Below, one piece after another: positions 45,652-53,582 of a stretch of 64,000 bases of DNA. The translations under genes and the position numbers were made by a program. The notes beneath the pieces were generated by a model. That model worked only from the letters and a program-made list of their open reading frames with translations. It had not been told where the DNA came from and ran no database searches. This stretch comes from Bog-159 sp050008575 (lineage in GTDB: Bacteria; Acidobacteriota; Terriglobia; Bryobacterales; Bryobacteraceae). Position 1 is the stretch's first letter, and every line of letters starts with the position of its first letter. The DNA lies in contig JBEKMJ010000038.1 in NCBI GenBank assembly GCA_050008575.1, forward strand, positions 9,080 to 73,079. The letters are read 5' to 3'.

Positions 45652-46146
45652 ATGACGCCGTTTCTGGGCCAGCTCATGCTGGCTTCCTGGAATTACACGA
45701 CTCAGGGCTGGGCAATGTGCAACGGACAGCTCTTGCCGATCAATCAGAATGCCGCGCTGTTTTCGCTGCTGGGGACGACCTACGGCGGGGACGGGATAAG
45801 CACTTTCGCGCTGCCGAACCTGCAGGGCCGCACTCCGGCCGGTTTCGGCAACGGCATTCAGTTGGGGCAAGTGGGCGGCGAGGAGTTTCACACGCTGCTT
45901 TCGGCCGAGGTGCCCGCGCACAGCCACCCGCTGCAGGCCGCGTCCGGGGCAAATCTGACCAAGCCCGGCGGAGCTCTGGTGGCGGGCGGTGGGGCCAGCC
46001 TATACACGGGGGCGTCCAATCTGGCGGCGATGAATGCGGGCACCATCGGCAATAGCGGAGGAGGACTGCCCCACGAGAACCGGCAGCCGTATCTGGTGAT
46101 GAACTGGTGCATCGCTTTGACGGGAATTTTCCCATCCCAAAACTAG
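45652..46146 (+). CDS. Phage tail collar-domain protein (MdpB-like), copy 2
   Basis: 164 residues; GGAAGGAGA precedes the ATG. Same plan as copy 1: QLMLASWNYTTQGWAMCNGQLLPINQNAALFSLLGTTYGGDGISTFALPNLQGRTPAGFGNG, a middle region with HTLLSAEVPAHSHPLQA, and NRQPYLVMNWCIALTGIFPSQN. It lies 39 bases after copy 1. The middle, after HSH, differs almost completely from its neighbours while both ends are conserved. Confidence 0.9.
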   Translation: MTPFLGQLMLASWNYTTQGWAMCNGQLLPINQNAALFSLLGTTYGGDGISTFALPNLQGRTPAGFGNGIQLGQVGGEEFHTLLSAEVPAHSHPLQAASGANLTKPGGALVAGGGASLYTGASNLAAMNAGTIGNSGGGLPHENRQPYLVMNWCIALTGIFPSQN

Positions 46147-46170
46147 GGGCTCGAGATCAGGAGAGACAAC

Positions 46171-46692
46171 ATGGCAAATCCATATGTCGGTCAATTGCTG
46201 CTAGTGGGTTTCAACTTCGCTCCCACGGGGTGGGCTTTCGCCAGCGGTCAGCTTATGTCGATTTCGCAGAATACGGCGCTGTTTTCACTGCTAGGAACCA
46301 TGTACGGCGGCGACGGGAGGTCGACCTTCGCGCTGCCCAACCTGCAGGGGGCCGTGGCCATCGGTTTCGGGCAAGGTCCGGGCCTGCAAAATTACGTGCA
46401 AGGGGAAAGCGGCGGCGAGCAAACCGTAACGCTGATCGCCTCCCAAACCCCGCTGCATAACCATACGCCGATGTCCGTGGCGCGGCCACCGTCCCCTTCC
46501 ACACCGGTAGGCAATGCCTTCGCCGAATCGGAGTCCGGCAACATCTACTCCACGTCCACCTCGCCGGTTACGCAGATGAGTACGGCTGCAATTTCCGCTT
46601 TCGGGGGCGGCCAACCGCACAATAACTTAATGCCGTACGTGGGCTTAAACTGGGTCATCGCGCTGCAGGGGGTGTTTCCGCCGCGCTCCTGA
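46171..46692 (+). CDS. Phage tail collar-domain protein (MdpB-like), copy 3
   Basis: 173 residues; AGGAGAG upstream of the ATG. Conserved N-terminal domain (VGQLLLVGFNFAPTGWAFASGQLMSISQNTALFSLLGTMYGGDGRSTFALPNLQGAV) and C-terminal end (MPYVGLNWVIALQGVFPPRS). Differs from copies 1 and 2 in the Cys-Asn of CNGQ (here ASGQ) and in ending with NNLMPYVGLNW. It lies 24 bases after copy 2, in the same operon. Confidence 0.9.
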   Translation: MANPYVGQLLLVGFNFAPTGWAFASGQLMSISQNTALFSLLGTMYGGDGRSTFALPNLQGAVAIGFGQGPGLQNYVQGESGGEQTVTLIASQTPLHNHTPMSVARPPSPSTPVGNAFAESESGNIYSTSTSPVTQMSTAAISAFGGGQPHNNLMPYVGLNWVIALQGVFPPRS

Positions 46693-46717
46693 CGAATCGC
46701 CGGTAGCTTAAGCTTCG

Positions 46718-46739
46718 GGACCGGCCGCGCGGCCGGTCC
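46718..46739 (+). terminator. Strong GC hairpin between collar copy 3 and the GNAT gene
   Basis: A perfect palindrome GGACCGGCCGC/GCGGCCGGTCC, followed by GCTTTCC rather than a T-tract. It lies 15 bases before the GNAT start and could attenuate transcription or protect the upstream mRNA end. Confidence 0.45.
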
Positions 46740-46754
46740 GCTTTCCAAACCGTT

Positions 46755-47237
46755 ATGTCTTTTCTGGCCGTACGCCCCGCCCTGCCGCAGGACGAGGTAT
46801 TTCTGCACGACCTGTATTTTGCGGTGCGCGGTCCGGAATTCGCGCTGGCCCCTATCTCCGAAGCGCAGCGGTTAGCCCTGATTGAAATGCAGTTCCGGGC
46901 GCAGATGGGCGCCTACGCGGCGATGTATCCGAACTCCTGCTATCACATTGTGCTGCTGGATAGCCGTCCGATTGGGCGGTTATGGGTGGCCCGGCAGGAG
47001 GATGGGTACGACTTAGTGGACATCGCCATTCTTCCCGATCTACGCAACAAGGGGATCGGCGCGGCACTGATCCAGCGTTTGCAGGCCGACGCGCAGCAGG
47101 CGAAACTACCCATCCGCTCGACTGTATTGCGGTTCAACCCAGGTTCGTTACGGTTTCACCAGCGGCTGGGATTTCAGATCGTGCGCGAAGACGCGATGCA
47201 CTTTCACATGGAGTGGCAACCGCCCCCGCTGTTGTAG
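46755..47237 (+). CDS. GNAT-family N-acetyltransferase
   Basis: 160 residues. N-terminus SFLAVRPALPQDEVFLHDLYFAVR is typical of this family. Motif A, the acetyl-CoA loop, is VDIAILPDLRNKGIGAALIQRLQADA (R-N-K-G-I-G), followed by LRFNPGSLRFHQRLGFQIV. Substrate unknown. It is fourth in line behind three collar genes, separated by 62 bases and a hairpin, so it may modify the collar proteins or work with them; that is inference from position only. Confidence 0.88.
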   Translation: MSFLAVRPALPQDEVFLHDLYFAVRGPEFALAPISEAQRLALIEMQFRAQMGAYAAMYPNSCYHIVLLDSRPIGRLWVARQEDGYDLVDIAILPDLRNKGIGAALIQRLQADAQQAKLPIRSTVLRFNPGSLRFHQRLGFQIVREDAMHFHMEWQPPPLL

Positions 47238-47260
47238 GAAAGCCCGCCGGGCCGTTGGGT

Positions 47261-47764
47261 TCAGCAGGCGGCGCCGGAGGCCGCGGTTTTGGCCTGCACG
47301 ATGGCCTGCGCCCAGCCGGTAGACACCTCGATCAAATGCGCCTTTAGCGAGTCGAGGCTGGCGTAGCGGAAGAGGCGAACATCGTCGCGGTCCTGCAGTT
47401 CCCGGCGAAACGCCAGGATCTCCGGGTCGGTTTCGTGCGGTGCGTCCTTCAGACACACCACCACCTCGCGCATTGGCATTGAGGCATCGTCGCGGCACTC
47501 GATAGCCAAGTAGAACAGTTTCCGGAACAAGTTCTTGGGACCCCAATCGTCTTCGAACACCTGGATGAAGAAAGTGGACCATCGGACATTGTCCGAGACG
47601 ATGGAGCGGGATCCGGCAATGTGTTCGTCTTCCCGCAGGCCAACGGTGACGAGCAGGACCTTGGCGGGCATTCCCGTGGTCTCGTTGGCCGTGGCGATCG
47701 CCGCGTTGCAGGCTTGGCGATCCAGCGCCAGATCTCCGGGAGCCGAGATGAACACCCGGTGCAT
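47261..47764 (-). CDS. DUF4062-like / nucleotide-processing-fold protein
   Basis: 167 residues from MHRVFISAPGDLALDRQACNAA at 47764; an ATG at 47782 adds six residues. The opening resembles DUF4062-type proteins (VFIS...DL..ER). It continues IVSDNVRWSTFFIQVFEDDWGPKNLFRKLFYLAIECRDD and REVVVCLKDAPHETDPEILAFRRELQDRDDVRLFRY. No membrane segment. The fold is probably TIR/deoxyribosyltransferase-like; related domains appear in signalling and defence proteins, but no effector domain is attached. Convergent with the GNAT gene. Confidence 0.6.
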   Translation of the reverse strand: MHRVFISAPGDLALDRQACNAAIATANETTGMPAKVLLVTVGLREDEHIAGSRSIVSDNVRWSTFFIQVFEDDWGPKNLFRKLFYLAIECRDDASMPMREVVVCLKDAPHETDPEILAFRRELQDRDDVRLFRYASLDSLKAHLIEVSTGWAQAIVQAKTAASGAAC

Positions 47765-47875
47765 GTCAAATCCGAAGGTCATAGTGAGAACCCAGCATAG
47801 CCGAATCGGCCGGAGCGCGACAAGTCTTGCGCCGCCGCGCGCGTAAGCAAGGGGATTGGGGCGTAGCCGGCAATG

Positions 47876-47905
47876 GCGCCGCCGTGTTTAGCGCCGCCGT
47901 GTTTA
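47876..47905. repeat. Two-copy 15-bp tandem repeat
   Basis: GCGCCGCCGTGTTTA occurs twice in direct succession upstream of the sensor kinase gene. Confidence 0.7.
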
Positions 47906-47958
47906 GATGACGCCGGCCTCCACACCCTGCTAAAATTGTGCGCTAACAAGCGAACACC

Positions 47959-48957
47959 ATGAAACCAGCCACGGCCAAGCCGCGGTCCGCCGCAGCGCTG
48001 GGCGAGATGCTGCTGCGCCAGAGCCCCGGCTGCGCATGGCTGCTGCGGCGCGACGGGACATTCCAGGCCGTCTATGGGGACGCGATGCGCGTATTGGGCC
48101 GCGCGGCCGGCGGGCTGGAAAGCGTGCCTTTCGCGGATCTGTTTGAACCGCCGGCGCGGGACTGCTGGATGGCGCGTGTGGAGCGCGTCTTCACGGGCGA
48201 GACAGTCGGCGCGGGCGGCCGGTTTCGCGAAGGTGCCCCCATATTTTCCATCGCCATGTTCCCGGTCCGGGGACCGGCAGGCGAAATCGCGTTTGCGGGA
48301 TGTATCGCGCACCAATTGCCGGAAGGCGATCTGGTGCTGCGCACGCTGGATGCGCTGGAGACGAGCCGCGCGCGGCTCTCGCAGCTCTTACACGACCACG
48401 TGGGACAAAGCCTGAGCGCGGCCGGCCTGCAGCTCGACCTGTTGCGCATGGACCTGGCGGAGAGCGCGGTTCCGGTTCCGCAGCGCATCGGCGAAATCCA
48501 GGGGACGCTCGAAACGATCATGGAACTGGTACGGGACGTCAACCGCGAGTTGAATCCGGCGGTGGCGGAGCGAGTGGGGTTGCGGGCGGCTCTGGACGGG
48601 CTGGCGGGGCGCCTGCGCGCGGATTTCAAAGGCAACGTGCGGGTGTTCGCGGATGCCACGGCGCAACCCGCTCCGCAGTTGGCGGCGGCCTTATACGGCA
48701 TCGCGCAGGAGGCGGCGGGGCTGGCGGCGCGGCGCGCGGGTTGCTCCGCGATTGAGATACTGGTAAAGTCGTTGCGGAGTGGAATCGCCCTGGAGATTCG
48801 GGACAATGGGGCCGGATCGGACGCGGCGATCGGATTTGGAGGAGGGTTGGAACTTTTGGTGATGCGGCACTTCGCGGATCGGGCGGGTGTCGAGCTGCGG
48901 TTCGAGAGGGCGCCGGACGGTGGAAATGTGGTGCGGGCGTTTTGCCGCAACGTGTGA
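47959..48957 (+). CDS. NarL-partner type sensor histidine kinase (HisKA_3), PAS-like input
   Basis: 332 residues, soluble. The N-terminal 120 residues form a PAS-like domain (LLRQSPGCAWLLRRDGTFQAVYGDAMRVLG). The dimerisation helix carries His145 in LSQLLHDHVGQSLSAAGLQLDLLRMDL, the HisKA_3 type. The HATPase region has IAQEAAGLAARRAG in place of the usual EALTN.xKHA, and EIRDNGAGSD. The weak N-box may mean low activity. It pairs with the LuxR-type regulator 115 bases downstream. Confidence 0.85.
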   Translation: MKPATAKPRSAAALGEMLLRQSPGCAWLLRRDGTFQAVYGDAMRVLGRAAGGLESVPFADLFEPPARDCWMARVERVFTGETVGAGGRFREGAPIFSIAMFPVRGPAGEIAFAGCIAHQLPEGDLVLRTLDALETSRARLSQLLHDHVGQSLSAAGLQLDLLRMDLAESAVPVPQRIGEIQGTLETIMELVRDVNRELNPAVAERVGLRAALDGLAGRLRADFKGNVRVFADATAQPAPQLAAALYGIAQEAAGLAARRAGCSAIEILVKSLRSGIALEIRDNGAGSDAAIGFGGGLELLVMRHFADRAGVELRFERAPDGGNVVRAFCRNV

Positions 48958-49024
48958 ACGGCCCATGGTCCGCGGCCACAACGGGGTATGAACGGGGTAT
49001 GAAAGAGACGCGCTCGCGCGCGTT

Positions 49025-49065
49025 GGCGGCCTACGAGGCCGCCGCAGGCTACGAGCCTGCCCCAC
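49025..49065. repeat. Hairpin repeat between the kinase and its regulator
   Basis: GGCGGCCTACGAGGCCGCC and GCAGGCTACGAGCCTGC-CCCAC, ending seven bases before the ATG of the response regulator. Confidence 0.7.
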
Positions 49066-49072
49066 AAGAGCT

Positions 49073-49753
49073 ATGGCATACGATATTCTCCTGGTGGACG
49101 ACCACAGAATGATGCGCGACGGGCTGCGCGCGATTCTGGAGCGTACCGCGGAATTCCGTGTCGTGGGTGAAGCCGAAACGGGAACGGAGGCGGTGCAATT
49201 CTGCAAGAAGTCGCGTCCGGACCTGGTGGTGATGGATATCGGACTGCCGGGTCTGAATGGGATCGAAGCCACGATGGAGATTCTGCGCTATTCGCCGCAA
49301 ACGCGGGTGGTGATCCTTTCGATATACGACGATGAGAATTCGGTGGTGAGCGCGCTGCGCTCGGGGGCGCGCGGCTTCGTGCTGAAGCGGGCCTCGTCGG
49401 CGGATCTGATCGACGCTCTACGCACGGTGGCGCGGGGCGGATCGTACCTGAGCTCGCAGGTGTCCGACAGCCTGCTGACGCGCATCCAGAGCGGCGATTT
49501 GCGGACCGCCAGCAGCCATGCGCCGTTGGACACGCTGTCGCCGCGGGAATTGCAAGTGCTGCGGCTGGTGGCCGACGGCAAGACCAGCAAGGACATCGCA
49601 GTGCTGCTGGACCTGGGTTTGCAAACGGTGCGCGGTTACCGCAAGATGCTGATGAAGAAGCTGGGCGTGAACAACGTGGCCGGCCTGACGCAAGTGGCGT
49701 TGGCGGCGGGCCTGATGCACTGGAACAAACGCGATGCAAACACCTTGGGGTGA
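49073..49753 (+). CDS. NarL/LuxR-type response regulator
   Basis: 226 residues. Receiver: LLVDDHRMMRDGLRA, phospho-acceptor Asp55 in VVMDIGLPGLNG, Lys105 in GFVLKRAS. LuxR-type HTH: DTLSPRELQVLRLVADGKTSKDIAVLLDLGLQTVRGYRKMLMKKLGV. It is the expected partner of the kinase at 47959. It has no clear ribosome-binding site, since a repeat ends seven bases before its ATG. Its 3' end overlaps the amidohydrolase gene by 20 bases. Confidence 0.92.
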   Translation: MAYDILLVDDHRMMRDGLRAILERTAEFRVVGEAETGTEAVQFCKKSRPDLVVMDIGLPGLNGIEATMEILRYSPQTRVVILSIYDDENSVVSALRSGARGFVLKRASSADLIDALRTVARGGSYLSSQVSDSLLTRIQSGDLRTASSHAPLDTLSPRELQVLRLVADGKTSKDIAVLLDLGLQTVRGYRKMLMKKLGVNNVAGLTQVALAAGLMHWNKRDANTLG

Positions 49754-50669
49754 TTTCCCCGTTTGCGACGCGCACGTCCATTTTTTCTCGCCCGCGTTCT
49801 TCGCGCTGCTGGCGGCGCAAGGCGGGCAGCCCCCGCTGGAGATGGAAGAGGTTGACCGGAGGCTGGAGTGGCGACTGCCCGCATCGTGCGAGGAACTCGC
49901 CGAAACCTGGAAACAAGAGCTGGACGAAAACAGCGTGGCAAAGGCCGCGCTGATCGCCAGCGCGCCGGGGGACGAGGACTCGGTGGCCGCGGCGGTGGCC
50001 CTTCATCCGGACCGTTTCTGGGGCTACTTCATGGCGAATCCGCTGGCTTCCGATGGCGTCGCGCGCGTGCAGAAAGCGCTGGCCGGCGGCCTGATGCAGG
50101 GCGTGTGCCTGTTTCCCGCGATGCACCGTTACTCGGTTGCGGACGCGCGCGTGCGTCCGGTGATGGAAGCGGCCGCCGCGCATCCCGGCACGATCGTGTT
50201 TGTGCATTGCGGGGTGCTGACGGTGGGCGTGCGGCGGAAGCTGGGGCTGCCTTCGCTATTCGATATGCGCTACTCGAACCCGATCGACCTGCATAGCGTG
50301 GCTATGGAGTTTCCCGGCGTGAACTTTGCGATCCCGCATTTCGGCGCGGGCTACTTTCGCGAGGCCCTGATGTTATGCGACCTATGCCCCAACGTGTATC
50401 TGGATACTTCGAGCAGTAACAGTTGGGTACGCTATCAATCCGGGAAGGTAGATCTGAAGGATGTATTTCGCCGGGCGCTGGAAGTGGCAGGGCCGCGGCG
50501 GTTGCTGTTCGGCTCGGACTCGTCGTACTTCCCGCGGGGGTGGCATGCGCAGATTTTTCAGACGCAGGTGCAGGCGCTGTGCGGGATGGAGATTCCGGCG
50601 GAGCAGGCGCGGCTGATATTGGGGGGAAATTTGGAGCGGCTGTTGGCTCGCTCCGCTCGCCGTGGTTAG
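49734..50669 (+). CDS. Amidohydrolase family protein (amidohydrolase_2 type)
   Basis: 311 residues. Metal-binding TIM-barrel motifs: CDAHVHFFSP at the N-terminus, FVHCGVLTVG, FAIPHFGAGYF and FGSDSSYFPRGW near the end. This group includes metal-dependent decarboxylases and hydrolases acting on aromatic or lactone substrates. The substrate is not predictable. Translation is probably coupled to the response regulator, with which it overlaps by 20 bases. Confidence 0.87.
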   Translation: MQTPWGDFPVCDAHVHFFSPAFFALLAAQGGQPPLEMEEVDRRLEWRLPASCEELAETWKQELDENSVAKAALIASAPGDEDSVAAAVALHPDRFWGYFMANPLASDGVARVQKALAGGLMQGVCLFPAMHRYSVADARVRPVMEAAAAHPGTIVFVHCGVLTVGVRRKLGLPSLFDMRYSNPIDLHSVAMEFPGVNFAIPHFGAGYFREALMLCDLCPNVYLDTSSSNSWVRYQSGKVDLKDVFRRALEVAGPRRLLFGSDSSYFPRGWHAQIFQTQVQALCGMEIPAEQARLILGGNLERLLARSARRG

Positions 50670-50700
50670 TGGTTGGTGGCTGGTGGTTGGTGGTTGTGTT
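50661..50700. repeat. Low-complexity GGTGGTTGGT tract
   Basis: About 40 bases of repeated GGTTGGTGG units just past the amidohydrolase stop. Four or more GG runs could form a G-quadruplex in the nontemplate strand. The next 180 bases show no supported gene. Confidence 0.5.
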
Positions 50701-50876
50701 TCCGCGCGATCAAAGCCCATGCGATTGAATTTACAGGAGGTGGCGGATGGGCTCGCTTCGCTGACCGGGGCGGGGGGCTGGGGGCTGTGGTTGTGTTTCG
50801 CGGATTGGGGAAGGACAGTGGTGGCGTATGAGTGGGAGGCGCGGGTGAGGTTGTCAAAGATCAGGGGGGCAAGTTA

Positions 50877-51385
50877 CTAACGGGTATCGGTGGTGGCGGG
50901 AGCGCAGAAGACCGGGTGGGCTTCCGCGTCCTCCGACATCGCATGATCGGGGGGCGGAGCGGGTGGGCCGGCCGGCGGATGGGCCGGGGCGGGCGCGGGT
51001 TTCGCGGTTTGCGCGGGCCGCGGATGGCTGGCGGGTTGCTGGCGGCGCTCCTTTTGCAGTTGCTTCAATTCCCGCAGGCGGGGATGGCGGCCTCGTAGAT
51101 TTGGCTCTCGCCGTGGGCCACGCGGGCGAGCAACCATTGGGACGTAACCATTTGTTCGAGGTACAAGCGTTCGGTACGGGTTTGGGGCTGCCACTCTGTT
51201 GCGAGCTCGGCCCAGAGCTGCTTGTAGTCCTCGGGATCTTCGCCGTGGATGATACTGCTACGGGCGCGCAAGCCGTAAGTTAGGGCGTTGAGGCGTACGG
51301 CAGCCTTCCCCGCCGGAGTGACCGGACCGGTCGACTGCTGCGCATTCCGCCGATTGGCTTGTTGTTGCTTGTCTGAAATTATCAT
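50877..51385 (-). pseudogene. Conserved acidobacterial hypothetical protein, frameshifted
   Basis: From the ATG at 51385: MIISDKQQQANRRNAQQSTG, TPAGKAAVRLNALTYGLRAR, LYLEQMVTSQWLLARVAHGESQIYEAA and a stop at 51065. Related proteins start this way and continue with a helical region ending in LKRLQ...RR; here that part (RHPRLRELKQLQKERRQQPASHPRP, then a Pro-rich tail) is in another frame and runs to 50877. Some middle residues also seem to be missing. Function of the family is unknown. Confidence 0.6.
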
Positions 51386-51404
51386 TTGAATTTTCCTTCC
51401 GGGA

Positions 51405-52162
51405 TGGGGCAGGCGGCGCACGGCGCCGCCCCACTTTCACCCCACTTCCAGAATAGAACGCGGGTGTTGGGAAACGAGCCTAGCGAAGAGGACTTAGGCT
51501 ATTAAGTGGTTCGGCCGGCGGGGGATGCGCGTAGGAAACTTATTATCGAAGCATGTGACCGACGACTAGCCTGGCTAGGCTAGGGTCCTGTCCCAGCTAA
51601 TCCTTGACGACAGGTTCCATACGCGATGCCGCGCGTACTGGAGGGCGGGCAATTATGCCCGCAGCCGGCTTTCGGACGGCTGGATGGATGGTGGCCTTTT
51701 TGCGGAGCGGCGTCCGGACCTGCGCGGATTCTCCGGAAGCCGCTCGCCTTAGGCGGATGAAAGCCGGCTGCGGGCAGAATTGCCCGCCCTCCACAGGCTG
51801 AAGCCTATGCCACCAAGCCGGGCAAAAGGCCAGTCTCCAGAGAGGCGAGCTTCACTCGCGTGTGTCGGCAGAGTGCCGACACGGCACGCTGAGAGCGTGC
51901 GCCACGCGGGCCACCTGACTCAAATGGCCAACATCGCGCGGCGCGCGAAGCCTGCCTTGGAGCCGCCTGGACCCGCTGGAAAGCTCCGTCCCCTAACTAA
52001 ATCCCGGCATATAGAAGCGTAGTGGCGTCTTGGAAGCGCCGCACCAAGAAAATGTCGTAGGGATCTGTCCGCCGCGCGGCAGGCGAAACCGCGCGCCCCA
52101 CAAAAGGCCAAAATCCAAACGCGAGCCAAGCTCGGCGGGCAGCGCATGGCGCCGCCCTACGG
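51405..52162. repeat. Gene-free region filled with palindromic modules
   Basis: No supported gene between 51386 and 52162. It holds a hairpin at 51405-51435 (GGCGGCGC/GCGCCGCC); an unremarkable stretch to 51600; a long inverted repeat at 51640-51792; CTCCACAGGCTGAAGCCTATGCC at about 51790-51812; GTGTCGGCAGAGTGCCGACAC (about 51861-51881) and CACGCTGAGAGCGTG (about 51885-51899); and GCCGCGCGGC with GGCGCCGCC modules at 52070-52160. Confidence 0.6.
51640..51792. repeat. Long inverted repeat, 34-bp arms
   Basis: Left arm 51640-51673 (starting GGAGGGCGGGCAATTATGCC) pairs with right arm 51759-51792 (ending GAATTGCCCGCCCTCC) with few mismatches. The loop of about 85 bases holds no gene. The arm module matches the left module of the element at 26673-26791. 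Confidence 0.7.
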
Positions 52163-52546
52163 CTACCGCGCCAATGTGTCTAGGGATTCGAGTACGCGTT
52201 CGAGCAACTCGTCGGTCTGCGAGACCGTGGTTTGCAGCGTCTCGATGGAGCGGGCTTGCGCGGCCAAGCGGCCTTCCAATCCGGACATGGCTTTGCCCAG
52301 GAGCTCATCCATGGCGGAAACGATCTGCACGGTGGAGGGCAGTTCCTTGAGCCTGGCTTCGTGCCGGTCGGAGCGTGTTTCGAGCAAGCTGAGCCGGTGA
52401 TCGTGCGCGCGCAGTTGCGCCTTCCACTCCCGGGAAGATCTGTCGAGGGAGCGCTGGGGAGCCGCCGTATCGTGCGCCTGCCAACGCCGGACGAGCGCAC
52501 CTGCGGCGAAACCTCCGATCAACACCGCCAATCGCTGCAAGAACAT
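52163..52546 (-). CDS. Small membrane-anchored coiled-coil protein
   Basis: 127 residues. A short N-terminal hydrophobic helix (LAVLIGGFAAGALV) is followed by charged helical sequence with heptads (HDHRLSLLETRSDRHEARLKEL, LEGRLAAQARSIETLQTTVSQTDELLERVLESLDTLAR). No family recognised. Stands between a repeat-rich region and the second two-component system. Confidence 0.6.
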   Translation of the reverse strand: MFLQRLAVLIGGFAAGALVRRWQAHDTAAPQRSLDRSSREWKAQLRAHDHRLSLLETRSDRHEARLKELPSTVQIVSAMDELLGKAMSGLEGRLAAQARSIETLQTTVSQTDELLERVLESLDTLAR

Positions 52547-52730
52547 TTAGTGAAGTTCGGACACTCTTAGGTTAAACGCGGTAGTCTAGCGAGGCAAGTA
52601 CTAGGAATCTCACTGAGGTACTAAGTACATATGGGATTGCATCATTGCATCTTACTTGACATTCTGGGTAAGGCTATGGCTTTAGCGATGAACTGGGAAA
52701 TGCTTCGGCAAACAGGAAGGATCGACTGAA

Positions 52731-53582
52731 TTGGCCTCCGGTTTTTTGCAGGACTGTCCAGGCGGCAATGTACGCCGGCTACAGCAAATGGCGGGGCTGG
52801 CCGCGGACCGCATGCACTCGTGCTGGGAACTGGAGCGCCTCGGAGCGATGCAGCACAGCGCCTCGCGAAACTACTTTCGTCTACTGGAAGCGGATCGGGA
52901 ATTGCGCGCACGCACCGGCAGGGTACCCAGGACGACGGGCGCGATCCTGGCGGATTCGATGGAGGCGGAGCGGCAGCGGTTGGGGCGCGAACTGCACACG
53001 GGAGTGGGGCAGGCGCTGGCGGGAATCCACGTGCATCTGAGTTTGCTGGAAGCCACGCTGCCGGATCCGCCGGAGGCTGTGCGCAAAAGCCTGAATCGAA
53101 TTGCGGCTCTGGCGAGTACCGCTTTGGAGCAAGTACGGGGCGTCTCGCGGCGGTTGTACATACCGGCCTGGCAGGCGCAACCGCTGGTGGAAGCTCTGCG
53201 GGATCTGTGGGTGGCTTCGGGAATATCCGAGAAATTCGCGGGCTCGCTGGATCTGCGGGCGCTTTCCGCGGAGCCGCCACCGGAAGTGCGGCGCGCGATT
53301 TACCTGGTGGCGCAGGAGGGCATCTCGAACGTGGTGCAACACGCGGATGCGCGGCGCGTGAGCATGGCGCTGCGCGAGGAAGACGGACGCCTGGAACTCG
53401 AAGTGGCGGACGACGGATCCGGCTTTCGCCCGCCCGCGGACGCGGATCGGCCGTCGGCGGCGGCGGGCATCGGGCTGCGGTCCATGCGCGACCTGGCGCG
53501 CCAGCTTGGCGGCGAACTATTGGCGCAGAGCACTCGAGAAGGCGCGAAATTGACGATTTCAATTCCGGTGATTCATGAATAA
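52731..53582 (+). CDS. NarL-partner type sensor histidine kinase (HisKA_3)
   Basis: 283 residues from a TTG at 52731, which has AGGAAGG ten bases upstream; ATGs at 52791 and 52812 are alternatives. No membrane segment. His89 lies in RQRLGRELHTGVGQALAGIHVHLSLLE. The N-box is LVAQEGISNVVQHADA, G1 VADDGSGF, G2 GIGLRSMRDLARQLGGEL, all in good order. The N-terminal 70 residues are helical without a clear sensor. Overlaps its response regulator by eight bases. Confidence 0.85.
   Translation: MASGFLQDCPGGNVRRLQQMAGLAADRMHSCWELERLGAMQHSASRNYFRLLEADRELRARTGRVPRTTGAILADSMEAERQRLGRELHTGVGQALAGIHVHLSLLEATLPDPPEAVRKSLNRIAALASTALEQVRGVSRRLYIPAWQAQPLVEALRDLWVASGISEKFAGSLDLRALSAEPPPEVRRAIYLVAQEGISNVVQHADARRVSMALREEDGRLELEVADDGSGFRPPADADRPSAAAGIGLRSMRDLARQLGGELLAQSTREGAKLTISIPVIHE

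Noticed and set aside
45100..47237. Prophage remnant based on tail collar domains
   Set aside because: No other phage genes are present, and these collar proteins belong to a chromosomal MdpB-like group with their own promoter and a GNAT neighbour.
50662..50880. Small coding region after the amidohydrolase
   Set aside because: Low-complexity start, no family resemblance, no convincing ribosome-binding site; better explained as repeat and spacer.
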